Of a stretch of DNA of 17,624 bases, positions 1 through 8,219 are shown in pieces. The DNA lies in assembly GCA_041580155.1 (NCBI GenBank), contig JBFGEI010000034.1, positions 1 through 17,624 of the forward strand, written 5' to 3'. This stretch comes from Limimaricola sp041580155. Its GTDB lineage: Bacteria; Pseudomonadota; Alphaproteobacteria; Rhodobacterales; Rhodobacteraceae. Each line of letters starts with the position of its first letter. Position 1 is the stretch's first letter. A program made the position numbers and the translations under genes. The notes under the pieces were generated by a model. The model did no database searches and was not told where the DNA came from. It was given only the letters and a program-made list of their open reading frames with translations.

Positions 1-196
1 CGATTTCATCGCGGCGATAGAATCGGCGCTGGGCCGGACGGCGCAGCGCAACCTGCTGCCGATGCAGCCCGGCGACGTGCCGGCGACCTGGGCCGATGCC
101 GGGCTGTTGCGGCGGTTGACCGGCTACAGCCCCAGCACCGGGGTGACCGAGGGCGTGGCGCAATTCGTCGACTGGTATCGCGACTATTACCGCTGA
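1..196 (+). CDS. UDP-glucuronate 4-epimerase family protein, C-terminal fragment
   Basis: Only the last 64 residues are in the window, read from base 2 to the TGA at 194-196. The fragment contains NLLPMQPGDVPATWAD, then GYSPSTGVTEGVAQFVDWYRDYY, cited here in its recognisable parts. This is the typical C-terminus of extended short-chain dehydrogenase/reductase epimerases that convert UDP-glucuronate to UDP-galacturonate. The catalytic Tyr-x3-Lys and the NAD-binding glycine motif lie upstream, outside the window, so activity cannot be checked. A UDP-glucose dehydrogenase downstream (12742-14088) would supply its substrate, which fits this assignment. Its stop overlaps the 3' end of the convergent sulfotransferase gene by 10 bp. 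An epimerase for another nucleotide sugar remains possible. Confidence 0.85.
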   Translation, partial: DFIAAIESALGRTAQRNLLPMQPGDVPATWADAGLLRRLTGYSPSTGVTEGVAQFVDWYRDYYR

Positions 197-1059
197 TCGG
201 CTGCGGCGGCACCGGACCGCGCCGCGATCATCTCCGTGAACCGCGCGAGATCCTCGGAAATCTCGGACCGCAGCTGCGGCGCCTCGGCGCGGATCTGGTC
301 CCGCTCTTCGCCAAGATCGCCGCCGCCGGCGAACAGCAACCGCTTGAGCCGCGGCGACTTGGCGGCGTTGACCAACCGGTTGCCGCCGTTGCGGCGCAGC
401 CGGTCCGACAGCCCGCGCGCCAGCCGCGCCAGCCACGGGTGTTTCGGAATGCTGGCGGCATTGACCGGCCGCCCCATCAGCGCATCGGGCGGGGCGATGT
501 AGTCGAGCCCGAGCGCGGCGCAGAGCTGGCGGCAGAACCGGTCGGGATCGCGCCGCATGTCGTCGTAGAACAGGTAGGACACCCGGTCCGCGCCCAGAAG
601 ATCCTCCCAGACCCGGGCGCCGCGGTGATACAGGCTGGCCTCGATCAGATCGGGCCGCAGCCGGGCCATTTCGGACAGGCTGCGCCGCGGATCGCCGGCC
701 TTGCGGTAATGGAAGTAGTGCGACACCGCCCGATCGTAGGGGTCGCGGACCGTGCAGACGACGCGGACCCCCGGCAGATCCCGGGCCAGCCGGCGCGCCG
801 CCTCGGGCTTGTGGAACAGCGACGGCGCGACCTCGACGCAAAGCCGGCCCGGCGCCGCGTCGAACTGCGCGCGATACCAGTCGAGCCCCTTGGCATGGGC
901 CTTGTCGAAGAAGAAGGTCTCCTTGGTGTCGCGCGGCAGCGCCACGTCGCCGCGGTGCCGCAGGTAGGCGTCGATCCAGGTGGTGCCGCTTTTCGTCGGG
1001 CCGATGAACACCACGTCTGGCAGGCCGGGCAGGCGGTCGTTGCGGGCGAGATCGCGCAT
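187..1059 (-). CDS. sulfotransferase family protein (PAPS-dependent)
   Basis: A 290-residue cytosolic protein of the sulfotransferase fold. The 5'-phosphosulfate loop is visible as PTKSGTTW at residues 21-28 (Lys23 would contact PAPS), and the 3'-phosphate-binding motif as VCTVRDPYDRAVSHY at about 101-115 with Arg105 and Ser113. It probably transfers sulfate from PAPS to a sugar hydroxyl on the polysaccharide or its lipid-linked precursor. The start at 1059 was chosen over an in-frame ATG at 1116: GAGGGCGAGG sits just upstream, and the longer form would run back into the preceding gene, whose TGA is at 1072-1070. It is the last gene of the minus-strand export operon, 10 bp behind the chain-length gene. 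The stop TAA (189-187) lies inside the opposing epimerase gene. The acceptor is not predictable. Confidence 0.85.
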   Translation of the reverse strand: MRDLARNDRLPGLPDVVFIGPTKSGTTWIDAYLRHRGDVALPRDTKETFFFDKAHAKGLDWYRAQFDAAPGRLCVEVAPSLFHKPEAARRLARDLPGVRVVCTVRDPYDRAVSHYFHYRKAGDPRRSLSEMARLRPDLIEASLYHRGARVWEDLLGADRVSYLFYDDMRRDPDRFCRQLCAALGLDYIAPPDALMGRPVNAASIPKHPWLARLARGLSDRLRRNGGNRLVNAAKSPRLKRLLFAGGGDLGEERDQIRAEAPQLRSEISEDLARFTEMIAARSGAAAADQR

Positions 1060-1069
1060 CGCCTCGCCC

Positions 1070-3202
1070 TCAGCCGGTGGCGCCGTAGCGCCGCAGCCGC
1101 CGCGCCGTCGCACCATCGAGCACGCCGCCGGCGATCTTGCCGCGCGGCATGCCGGATTGCTCGATCGCCCGGTCCAGCACCACGGTGTCGGTCCGGCCCC
1201 AGCGCGCGACGACCACGAAGCCGGTGATCAGGTCGCTCAGCGCCGCCGCCTCGGCCGATTGCGTCAGGTGCGGCAGGTCGAGGACGATGTGCTCGAAGCT
1301 GCGTTCGCGCGACAGCAGCAGCCGCAACCGGTCGACGTCGAACACCGCCGGGTCGAGCGCGACGTCGCGGGCCAGCGACCGGTTCGGCAGGAACGCCATG
1401 CCGGTGCGCTCGTCGAACCACAGGTCGGCCTCGGTGATCGGCGCCGGCTGTTCGGCGGTCAGGTCGGCAAGCCCGCGCTTGGCCGTGGGGGTCACCGCGC
1501 GGGTCAGCTGCGCGGCGTTCCAGTCAAGGTCGATCAGCAGGGTCCGGGCGCCGCCCAGCGCCAGCATCTGCGCATAGTTGAAGGCGGCGATGCTGCGGCC
1601 GATGTCGGTTTCGGCCGACACGAAGCCGACCATCGACACGGTTCCGGCGACCCGCTGGTCGATCGCCACCTTGGTGCGCCGCATGGTCTCGGAATAGACC
1701 GACAGCGGGTATTCGGCGGTGGCCCGCATCAGCGGCGGGATCTTCGCCAGCGACAGCCGGCGCGGCGATCCGGGCACCCGTTCGCTGATGTCTTCGGTCG
1801 GGCGCAGCCGGTGCAGCATCCGGATCCGCAACCGCCCGGCGCCGCGCAGACCCGAGCGCCGCAGGTAGCGCTTCGGCGGCAGGATCCCCAGCACCGGCGC
1901 CTTGATCGCGCTGGCGAAGCGTTCGCGGGTGTACAGCCGGCGGTCGCCGGATTCGCGCAGGAACGCGGCGCCAAGCCCGAGCGACAAGCCGAGCGCGCCG
2001 GCGAGGATCATCATCCGCTTGGTGCCGAAACCCGACGGGTAGCGCGGCGTCGTCGCCTTCGAGATCACCAGCGCGTCGGCGCTGGGGAACGACTGCTGCT
2101 GGATCATCCGCAGGTAGCTCTCGAGATAGCTGTCGTGCAGTTGCCGGTAGATCCGCGCCTCGCTCTCGAGGCTGCGCAGCCGGATCTGCGGGCTGGCGAC
2201 GCTGCCGGCCTCGTCGCTGCCGGTGATCGCGGCGCGGAAGGCCTCGCGCGCCGCGGCCTCGGCGACCTCGGCCTCGCCGAGCGCGTCGCGCGCCGCGGCG
2301 ATGTCGGCCTCGGTCGCCTCGAACCCGCCCGAGGTCAGGCCACGCAGCCGGTCGCGCGCCTCGAGCCGCGCCGACACCGTGTCCTGCAGGTCGCCGCGCA
2401 GCGCGTTGAGCCTGATCTCGTCCTGCAGCCGCACCCGCGACCCGGTCTGGAACGCGGCGATCTGCTGCTCGGCCTCGATCGCCCGCAGGTTCAGTTCGGC
2501 CATGCGTTCGTCGAACCATTCCGCGGCACGGCCGGCGGTGTTCTGGCGGTTGCTGCGCTGGCCGTCGATATAGGCCGCGGCGACGCCGTTGGCGATTTCG
2601 GCCGACAGCTCGGGGTCGGTCGAGCTGTAGGAGATGTCGAGCACCAGCGTCAGGCCGGAGCGGGTCACCGATAGGTTGCTGCGCAGCTGCTCGATCGCCA
2701 GCTGGAACCGGTCGGCGCTGGTGGGCGCGACCTCGATGGCCTCTTCGGCGGCGCCGAAGCGCGGCATCCACTCAGAGACCAGGGCGCCAAGCTCGGTCTG
2801 CGGCGGGTTCATGAAATCGTCGCGCTCGTCGAGACCAAGCCGGTTCACCACCTCGGACAGCAGGTAGGGCGACCGCAGCAGCTGGATCTGGCTTTCGACC
2901 ACCGGGCTCGAGGTGCCCATCGCGCCGAACACCTCGTCGGATCCGAAGGCGTTCACCGACGGCGTGTCCAGCAGGATGCTGGCGCGGGCGGTGTAGCTTT
3001 GCGGCGTCATCTCGGACACCAGATAGGCGATCGCCGCGGCGGCGAGCGTGATCAGCCCGATCAGCGGCAGCCGGCGCCGGATGATGCTGCGCAGGTAGCG
3101 GAAGTCGAACACCGGGGCTGGCGGCGGCGCCGGCGGGTCGACCGGAACATGCGCCATCCGCGGCCGCGGGATGTCGAGGGCGGTGCTGCTGGATTCGTTC
3201 AC
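1070..3202 (-). CDS. Wzc/ExoP-like chain-length regulator with degenerate BY-kinase domain
   Basis: A 710-residue inner-membrane polysaccharide co-polymerase. After a Pro-rich N-terminus there is TM1 (about 45-63), a long coiled-coil periplasmic region, TM2 (about 397-416) and a C-terminal cytoplasmic P-loop domain resembling bacterial tyrosine kinases. The Walker A' motif LLIDLDW (Asp558, Asp560) and a Walker B-like HIVLDLPHL (Asp642) are present. The Walker A is altered: SAETDIGRS carries Arg536 where GK(S/T) is expected. The C-terminus has a single Tyr instead of the usual Tyr cluster. Catalytic autokinase activity is therefore doubtful, although it may still bind nucleotide or set chain length with the export protein upstream. 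The start is taken as GTG at 3202 with GGAG about 10 nt upstream; ATG at 3157 is the alternative. Longer forms reach into the G-rich spacer and look non-coding. Confidence 0.88.
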   Translation of the reverse strand: MNESSSTALDIPRPRMAHVPVDPPAPPPAPVFDFRYLRSIIRRRLPLIGLITLAAAAIAYLVSEMTPQSYTARASILLDTPSVNAFGSDEVFGAMGTSSPVVESQIQLLRSPYLLSEVVNRLGLDERDDFMNPPQTELGALVSEWMPRFGAAEEAIEVAPTSADRFQLAIEQLRSNLSVTRSGLTLVLDISYSSTDPELSAEIANGVAAAYIDGQRSNRQNTAGRAAEWFDERMAELNLRAIEAEQQIAAFQTGSRVRLQDEIRLNALRGDLQDTVSARLEARDRLRGLTSGGFEATEADIAAARDALGEAEVAEAAAREAFRAAITGSDEAGSVASPQIRLRSLESEARIYRQLHDSYLESYLRMIQQQSFPSADALVISKATTPRYPSGFGTKRMMILAGALGLSLGLGAAFLRESGDRRLYTRERFASAIKAPVLGILPPKRYLRRSGLRGAGRLRIRMLHRLRPTEDISERVPGSPRRLSLAKIPPLMRATAEYPLSVYSETMRRTKVAIDQRVAGTVSMVGFVSAETDIGRSIAAFNYAQMLALGGARTLLIDLDWNAAQLTRAVTPTAKRGLADLTAEQPAPITEADLWFDERTGMAFLPNRSLARDVALDPAVFDVDRLRLLLSRERSFEHIVLDLPHLTQSAEAAALSDLITGFVVVARWGRTDTVVLDRAIEQSGMPRGKIAGGVLDGATARRLRRYGATG

Positions 3203-3344
3203 GACGGCAAGGCTCCGATGCTGATCGGGGCGTCGCGCCCGGCGTGGCGCCGGCGGGTCGGCCCACAGGGCAGGGCGGGGCGGGGCGGCGCACCGGGCAT
3301 GGCCGGGCGAGGCGGGGCGGGGCGCGGGGCGCGCATCGGTCCGG
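3203..3344. other. 142-bp G-rich spacer with two G-quadruplex-type motifs
   Basis: This gap separates the export gene (stop at 3345) from the chain-length gene (start 3202). On the + strand it carries two G4-pattern runs: GGG-CA-GGG-C-GGGG-C-GGGG at 3268-3285, and GGG-N6-GGGG-C-GGGG-CGC-GGGG at 3305-3329. It is the only long gap within an operon whose other junctions overlap or are at most 41 bp. The + strand is the template for the operon, so the mRNA here is C-rich. No open reading frame with gene-like composition is visible in it. Confidence 0.6.
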
Positions 3345-4586
3345 TCACATCCGCACCGACACGACATCCGCCGGCATCAGCCGGGTGCCGGGGTCGGCCT
3401 CGATCGCGGTCTCGCCGTCGCGCTGCAGCCGGTGGATCACGATCCGCGGGCCGACGGCGTCGGCGCTGGGCGGGCTTTCGGCCGACACCAGGATGGCGTC
3501 GCTGGACAGGCTCCGGATCCGGTGGTCGTAGCCCTGCAAGGCGGTCACCAGGCCGGCCCGTTCGGTGGTCAGCCGGCGCAACCCGTCGAGCAGCTCGAGC
3601 CGATGCCGCTGCGCCGACTGGCCCCATTCCTGCGACAGCGATTCGTACTGCGCCTGCGCGGTCACCACGTCGGTCCGCAATTCGGCCAGCTTGTCGACCG
3701 CGTTCATGTGGAACCGCTTGGTCTGCGCCAGCTGGTCCGGCGTCTCGAGCAGCCGGCGGACCCGGGACTGGACCCGCGCCACCTCGGATTCCTCCTGTTC
3801 GACGATCTGGGTCAGGGTCTCGGTGCGGCGCAGCGTCGCGAACACCGCGTCCCGGGCGCGTTCGAGCGCCCGGCTAGTGATCCCGGCCTCGGCCTCGGTC
3901 ATTTCGGCGCTGGTCGCCAGCCGCGCCTGCGCCAGGTCGAGCAGCGCGGCCCCGGTCGCCGGGTCGAGCCCGATGCCGTCGAGCACCTGCGGGTCGATCT
4001 CGGTGGCCCCGGACAGTTCGGCGCGCAGTCGTTCCGCCTCGACGGTGACCGCGGCCAACTCGACCACCCGGGCCTGGTAATCGCTGCGCAGCTTGGCGAT
4101 GTCGGCCTCGGACGACTCCGGCCCGCCGAAGCCCGACAGCGACTCGATGCCGCCGGCCTCGGCGATCGCCTGGCGCACCGTCATGCCGATCCGGAACGGC
4201 TGCGACCCGGGCTGGTTGACCGCGCCCTCGACGAAAATCGGCCGGTAGGCGCTGACGTCGATCGACACCTCTTCGGGGCGGAGGCTAATCAGCACCTCTT
4301 CGCCCTCGCCGCGCTGGCGGTAGACCGCGCCGGACATCCGGCCGGGAATTTCCTCGCGCAGGTCGGCCAGGGTCCGACCCTCGATCGCGACTTCGCCGAT
4401 CAGCGGCAGCGACACCGTGCCGTCGGGACCGACGGTCAGGCTGCGGTCGAGATCGCTGACCCCGACGAACCGGATTTCGATGGTGTCGCCCGGACCAAGC
4501 GCGTAGGCGTCCTGCGCCCGGGCGGGCGCGGCACCGATGGCCAGAAAAACGACGGCCACGCGCAGCAGGTATGCAATGAAACGCAT
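3345..4586 (-). CDS. polysaccharide export outer-membrane protein (Wza/ExoF-like, coiled-coil type)
   Basis: A 413-residue secreted protein. The N-terminus is a Sec signal (charged start, hydrophobic AYLLRVAVVFLAIGAA, likely cleavage after PARAQ at residue 25) without a lipobox Cys, unlike Escherichia coli Wza. A Poly_export domain follows (YALGPGDTIEIRF to the LPLIGEV region, about 27-110), then an SLBB-like segment (IFVEGAVNQPGSQPFRIG, TVRQAIAEAGG). A long Glu/Arg/Ala-rich coiled coil (about 160-350) and a C-terminal SLBB-like tail ending in PADVVSVRM complete it. This architecture matches ExoF/GumB-type partners of Wzc-like proteins that carry polymer across the periplasm and outer membrane. 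The start at 4586 has AGGA 8 nt upstream and puts the signal at the N-terminus; in-frame ATGs at 4628 and 4631, overlapping the previous stop, are alternatives. Confidence 0.88.
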   Translation of the reverse strand: MRFIAYLLRVAVVFLAIGAAPARAQDAYALGPGDTIEIRFVGVSDLDRSLTVGPDGTVSLPLIGEVAIEGRTLADLREEIPGRMSGAVYRQRGEGEEVLISLRPEEVSIDVSAYRPIFVEGAVNQPGSQPFRIGMTVRQAIAEAGGIESLSGFGGPESSEADIAKLRSDYQARVVELAAVTVEAERLRAELSGATEIDPQVLDGIGLDPATGAALLDLAQARLATSAEMTEAEAGITSRALERARDAVFATLRRTETLTQIVEQEESEVARVQSRVRRLLETPDQLAQTKRFHMNAVDKLAELRTDVVTAQAQYESLSQEWGQSAQRHRLELLDGLRRLTTERAGLVTALQGYDHRIRSLSSDAILVSAESPPSADAVGPRIVIHRLQRDGETAIEADPGTRLMPADVVSVRM

Positions 4587-4627
4587 TTGCAAATTCCTGT
4601 ACTCGTCAATTCGGTCAGCATTGCACA

Positions 4628-5803
4628 TCATCGCGAACCTGTCATCCGCGCAGCGCCCGACAGGGATTCCGACGCCGGCCGAGGCGCCGGGCCGATCAGT
4701 TCGAGATAGCCGCGCAGCACCGCCTCGACGCCGAAATCCGCCGCCCGCGCCCGGGCCCGTGCCGCCAGATCGGCGCGCAGATCCGGCGACTCGAGCGCGG
4801 CCAGCGCCGCCGCCAGCGCCGCCACGTCGTCGACCGGCACCAGCATCCCGTCCCGCGCCGATCCGGTCGGATCGGTGCCGATCGCCGCGCGGCGGCCGCG
4901 CAGGATCTCGTAGGGGCCGGAACGGCAATCGGTGGCGAGGATCGGCAGGCCGAGGCACATGCCCTCGACCAGCGTGTTGGGAAAACCCTCGGCGTTCGAG
5001 GTCGACACCAGGTAGTCGGCGCGGCGCAGAACCGGGTAGGGGTTGCGCAGGAATCCCGGCATGTGCAGCCGGTGCTGCAGCCCGAGCGTCTTTGCCAGCG
5101 CCGCGAGCGCCGGTCGCTCCGGCCCTTCGCCGAGGATCACCAGATCGCGCTTGGGCTTCGCCGCGGCAAAGCCGCGCAGCAGCAGCGCGAAGTTCTTGTT
5201 GGGCACCAGCCGGCCCATCGCGACGGCAAAGCGATCGGGCAGCGGCACCGCCGGCGGCTCGGCGGCGGCGGCGGTGATCCGGCCCGTGTCGATCGGGTTG
5301 CCGATCACCCGCAGCCGGTCCGGCGCGACGCCGTAATTGGCCGCGAGATCGTCGGCGACCCCCTGTGCGACGGCGATCACCGCCTCGGCCCGCGGGTAGG
5401 CCAGCCGGGTCATCGCGCGAAACACCGCGGCGCCGCGCGCGCCCGACAGGTGGCTGGTGGTGTGCACCCGTTCGCTGATGATCGCCCGGGCGCCGGTCAG
5501 CCGGGCGCAGCCGATGTTCAGGCAATTGGCGCGGGCCAGGAAGCTGACGCAGGTGTCCGGCTTCAGCCGGCGCCACAGCCGCCACAGTTGCGACGCGCTG
5601 CGCGCCATCGCGCCACGGCCGTCGAGCACGTGCAGCGTCAGGTAATCGGGCAGCGCCTGTTCGATCGGCCGGTCGTCCAGCAGCACGAGATGGGTGTCGA
5701 TCCCGGCAAGATGCGGCCCGAGCCCGGCCAGCAGGTTGGCCATGGCGCGCTCGGCGCCGCCGCCCTCCATCGAGTTGATCGCGAACACCAGCCGCCCGGT
5801 CAT
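4628..5803 (-). CDS. GT4-family glycosyltransferase
   Basis: A 391-residue GT-B glycosyltransferase. The N-terminal glycine-rich loop SMEGGGAERAM (11-21) and the C-terminal donor site AEGFPNTLVE with the family E-x7-E pair (Glu272, Glu280) are clear, as is GRLVPNKNF (197-205). It should add one sugar from a nucleotide-sugar donor to the lipid-linked repeat unit at the cytoplasmic face; donor and linkage cannot be read from sequence. The start ATG at 5803 has GGGAG about 7 nt upstream and overlaps the preceding TGA as ATGA, so translation is probably coupled to the polymerase/ligase gene. It resembles the GT4 enzyme at 7068-8219 over its length (GGGAER, SERxH, AYPRAxAVxAVAxGVAxD), suggesting paralogues. 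Confidence 0.87.
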   Translation of the reverse strand: MTGRLVFAINSMEGGGAERAMANLLAGLGPHLAGIDTHLVLLDDRPIEQALPDYLTLHVLDGRGAMARSASQLWRLWRRLKPDTCVSFLARANCLNIGCARLTGARAIISERVHTTSHLSGARGAAVFRAMTRLAYPRAEAVIAVAQGVADDLAANYGVAPDRLRVIGNPIDTGRITAAAAEPPAVPLPDRFAVAMGRLVPNKNFALLLRGFAAAKPKRDLVILGEGPERPALAALAKTLGLQHRLHMPGFLRNPYPVLRRADYLVSTSNAEGFPNTLVEGMCLGLPILATDCRSGPYEILRGRRAAIGTDPTGSARDGMLVPVDDVAALAAALAALESPDLRADLAARARARAADFGVEAVLRGYLELIGPAPRPASESLSGAARMTGSR

Positions 5804-7071
5804 GCCGGATCTCCCAACGCGTCCGGCACCGGTTCCGGCACGGGGCTGGCGTAGGGGTTGAACACCTGCCGCATGACGCAGAAGGCGCAGACCGGCAGCA
5901 CCCAGTAGATCGAGTTGTGCAGCAGCAGGAACGACCCGGCCCAGTTGCCGACCAGGCTGAACACCGCGACGATCAGCCCGAGGCAGGCCATTTCGGGCCG
6001 GTCGCCGCCGTAGAGCGCGCGGAACGACAGCTTGAACAGCCACAGCATGAACCACAGCGCGATGCAGAGGCCGACGACGCCGAGATCGGTCATCAGGTCG
6101 AGATAGCCGTTATGCGCGTGGTTGACGCTGATCCCGGTCAGCGCCATCAGCCGGTCGTCGATCACCTGCCAGCCGGCGCCGAAGCCGCCGCCCAGCGCCG
6201 CGTAGCCGCCGATCGACATCAGCACGCCGGCCCAGATCTCGGTGCGGCCGGTCAGCGTGGTGTCGCGGCCCAGCGCGGTCAGCATCGCGACGAAGATCGC
6301 GCTCGAGAAGTAATATAGGCTCAGCGCCGGCGGCAGCGCGGCGACGAACACCACGGTGCGGGCCTGCGGCGACCGGCGGCGCAGCCCGTACAGCAGCAGG
6401 AACACCAAAGGCACCAGCAGGATCAGCAGCATCGACTGCGACGAGTTGGTCTTGACCACCAGCAGGAAAGCCAGCGGCAGCAGCAGCCAGGCCAGCCAGC
6501 GGCCGCGCCGCAGCAGCAGCCCGGCGGCGGCCAGGATCGCCGCCGACAGCGCCACCACCCGGCCGAAGTCGTTCTTGTGGAAGAAAAGCCCGCGCCACGA
6601 GCCGGCATGGTTTTCCGCCGACAGGTCGTCGGCCTGGTGAATCCCGGTCTCGGGCAGCAACAGGATCACCGCGAGGTCGATCACCACCACCAGTGCGGCG
6701 CAGGCCACGAACAGCCCGAACAGCGCTCGGGGCGCGAAACGTTCCACCAGCCAGAGCGCGAACAGCGTGGTCAGCCCGAGGCTGCCGGCCCGGCGCAGCG
6801 TCAGATCCGGATCGACCGACCACAGCAACGACAGCACCGCCAAGGCCGGCGCCACCAACACCGGCCAGTACAGCACCAGCGCCCGGTTCAGCGCGCCCGG
6901 CACCAGCGCCAGCGCCAGCAGCGAATAAAGACCGATCAACCCGCCGATCGCCTGCAGCTTGGCCGATCCCTCGGCGCCCTCGGGGGTCAGCAACACGGTC
7001 AGCCCGCCGGTCATGAAGAACAGCGCCGCCAGCGCGTAGCCGAATTCGACCGGGCGCAGCATCCTCGTCAT
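5800..7071 (-). CDS. O-antigen polymerase/ligase-like membrane protein (Wzy_C family)
   Basis: A 423-residue polytopic inner-membrane protein with about 11-12 hydrophobic segments. The conserved periplasmic loop of the Wzy/WaaL (Wzy_C) family is visible: TGRTEIW, then GGGFGAG and NHAHNGYLDLMTDLGVVG, with the characteristic His-Asn-Gly-Tyr. In an EPS locus it most likely polymerises repeat units (Wzy role), though WaaL-type ligation to lipid A-core cannot be excluded because the families are hard to separate by sequence. The start at 7071 overlaps the upstream TGA as ATGA; a second in-frame ATG lies three codons in (7062). It sits between two paralogous GT4 genes in the minus-strand operon, ending in another ATGA overlap. 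Confidence 0.85.
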   Translation of the reverse strand: MTRMLRPVEFGYALAALFFMTGGLTVLLTPEGAEGSAKLQAIGGLIGLYSLLALALVPGALNRALVLYWPVLVAPALAVLSLLWSVDPDLTLRRAGSLGLTTLFALWLVERFAPRALFGLFVACAALVVVIDLAVILLLPETGIHQADDLSAENHAGSWRGLFFHKNDFGRVVALSAAILAAAGLLLRRGRWLAWLLLPLAFLLVVKTNSSQSMLLILLVPLVFLLLYGLRRRSPQARTVVFVAALPPALSLYYFSSAIFVAMLTALGRDTTLTGRTEIWAGVLMSIGGYAALGGGFGAGWQVIDDRLMALTGISVNHAHNGYLDLMTDLGVVGLCIALWFMLWLFKLSFRALYGGDRPEMACLGLIVAVFSLVGNWAGSFLLLHNSIYWVLPVCAFCVMRQVFNPYASPVPEPVPDALGDPA

Positions 7072-8219
7072 GGCCGTCCCTGCGCGAGATAGGCCTCGAG
7101 CACCGCTTCGGTCGAATAGCGCGCCGCGATCCGCGCCAGCGTGGCGGCGGCTACGGGGGCGTCGAGTTCGCGGGCGATCGCGGCGGCCAGCGCCGCCGGG
7201 TCGTCCACCGGCACCAGCGCCCGGGGATGCAGCGCCGACAGGATCTCGCGCGGGCCGTGGCCGGCGCAGTCGGTGCTGACCACCGGGACGCCGCAGCTCA
7301 CCGCCTCGATCAGCGCGTTCGGGAACCCCTCGAGCAGCGAGCTCAGCACGAAGACCCGGGCCCGCACCATGTAGTCGAAGCGGTTCATGCAGAAGCCGGC
7401 GAAATGCACGCGCTCGGCGATGCCGAGCTCGGCCGCCAGCGCCTGCAGTGCCGCCAGATCGGGCCCGTCGCCGAGGATCACCAGCCTGGCCGGCCGATCA
7501 AGCCGCGCCACCGCGCGCAACAGCGTCGGGTAGTCCTTCTGCGGTCGCAGCCGCCCGGCGGCGACCAGCACCGGGATCGGGTCGTCGAACCACGGGTGCG
7601 GCGCGGGGGCGGCGCGGGCCGCGGCGATTTCGTCGGCGTCGGGCGCAGGGTTGCAGATCACCGTCACCGCGCCGTCCGGCAGGCCGGCGACCCGGGCGAT
7701 GTCTCCGGCGACGCCGCCCGCCACCGCGGTGACGGCATGGGCGCGCGGGTAGGCGATCCGCACCGCGCGGCCCAGGAACAGCCGGCGCAGCCGTGGCGAC
7801 CGGGCGATCAGGCTGGAGAAATGGTTGCGCTCGCTCACCACCACGCGGGTGCCGCGGCCGGCAATCCGGGCCGCCGCCACCGCCGTGACATTGGCGCCGG
7901 TCAGCGCCGAAAACAGCACCGGCGGCGCGTCGCGGCGCAGCAATCGCGCCAGCCGCGGCAGCACCTGGTAGCCGCGCTCCGCCCGCAGGTCGCGCAGCGT
8001 CACCGAAGGGTCCAGGATGTCGAGCAGCGGCCCGCAGGCCGATCCGACCACCAGCGTCACCGGCACCCCGGTCAGCGCCAGCGCGTTGGCCAACCGCACG
8101 AAGACCCGCTCGGCGCCGCCGCCGCCCAGGTTGGGCAGGTAGAAATACACCGGTTCGGCAATGGGCCCGGCCTCGGGGCGGGCGTCGGAACCGGTCGCGA
8201 AGGTCGCTGCGGTACGCAT
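7068..8219 (-). CDS. GT4-family glycosyltransferase, first gene of the export operon
   Basis: A 383-residue GT-B enzyme. The N-terminal LPNLGGGGAERVF (28-40) follows an about 20-residue variable leader; the C-terminal domain has AAGRLRPQKDYPTLL and the donor motif LLEGFPNALIEAV with Glu297 and Glu305 in E-x7-E spacing. It transfers a sugar onto the growing repeat unit at the cytoplasmic membrane; specificity is unknown. Start at 8219 is preceded only by a weak AGG about 9 nt away. A longer in-frame form to 8408 would cross the divergent promoter region and is not favoured. It heads the minus-strand transcription unit running to 187, diverging from the sulfotransferase gene at 8426. The stop overlaps the next start (ATGA). 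Confidence 0.87.
   Translation of the reverse strand: MRTAATFATGSDARPEAGPIAEPVYFYLPNLGGGGAERVFVRLANALALTGVPVTLVVGSACGPLLDILDPSVTLRDLRAERGYQVLPRLARLLRRDAPPVLFSALTGANVTAVAAARIAGRGTRVVVSERNHFSSLIARSPRLRRLFLGRAVRIAYPRAHAVTAVAGGVAGDIARVAGLPDGAVTVICNPAPDADEIAAARAAPAPHPWFDDPIPVLVAAGRLRPQKDYPTLLRAVARLDRPARLVILGDGPDLAALQALAAELGIAERVHFAGFCMNRFDYMVRARVFVLSSLLEGFPNALIEAVSCGVPVVSTDCAGHGPREILSALHPRALVPVDDPAALAAAIARELDAPVAAATLARIAARYSTEAVLEAYLAQGRP

Noticed and set aside
1060..1116. Longer N-terminus for the first sulfotransferase
   Set aside because: It would overlap the preceding gene by 47 bp, adds a low-complexity Arg/Gly stretch and ignores the GAGGGCGAGG ribosome site just before 1059.
980..2674. Long open frame on the plus strand antisense to the chain-length gene
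   Set aside because: Arg/Gly/Gln/Pro-rich composition without domains, typical of antisense frames in high-GC genes; the minus-strand Wzc-like protein explains the DNA.
3432..4709. Plus-strand open frame opposite the export gene
   Set aside because: Low-complexity composition, no RBS, and it is antisense to a protein with a signal peptide and Poly_export motifs.
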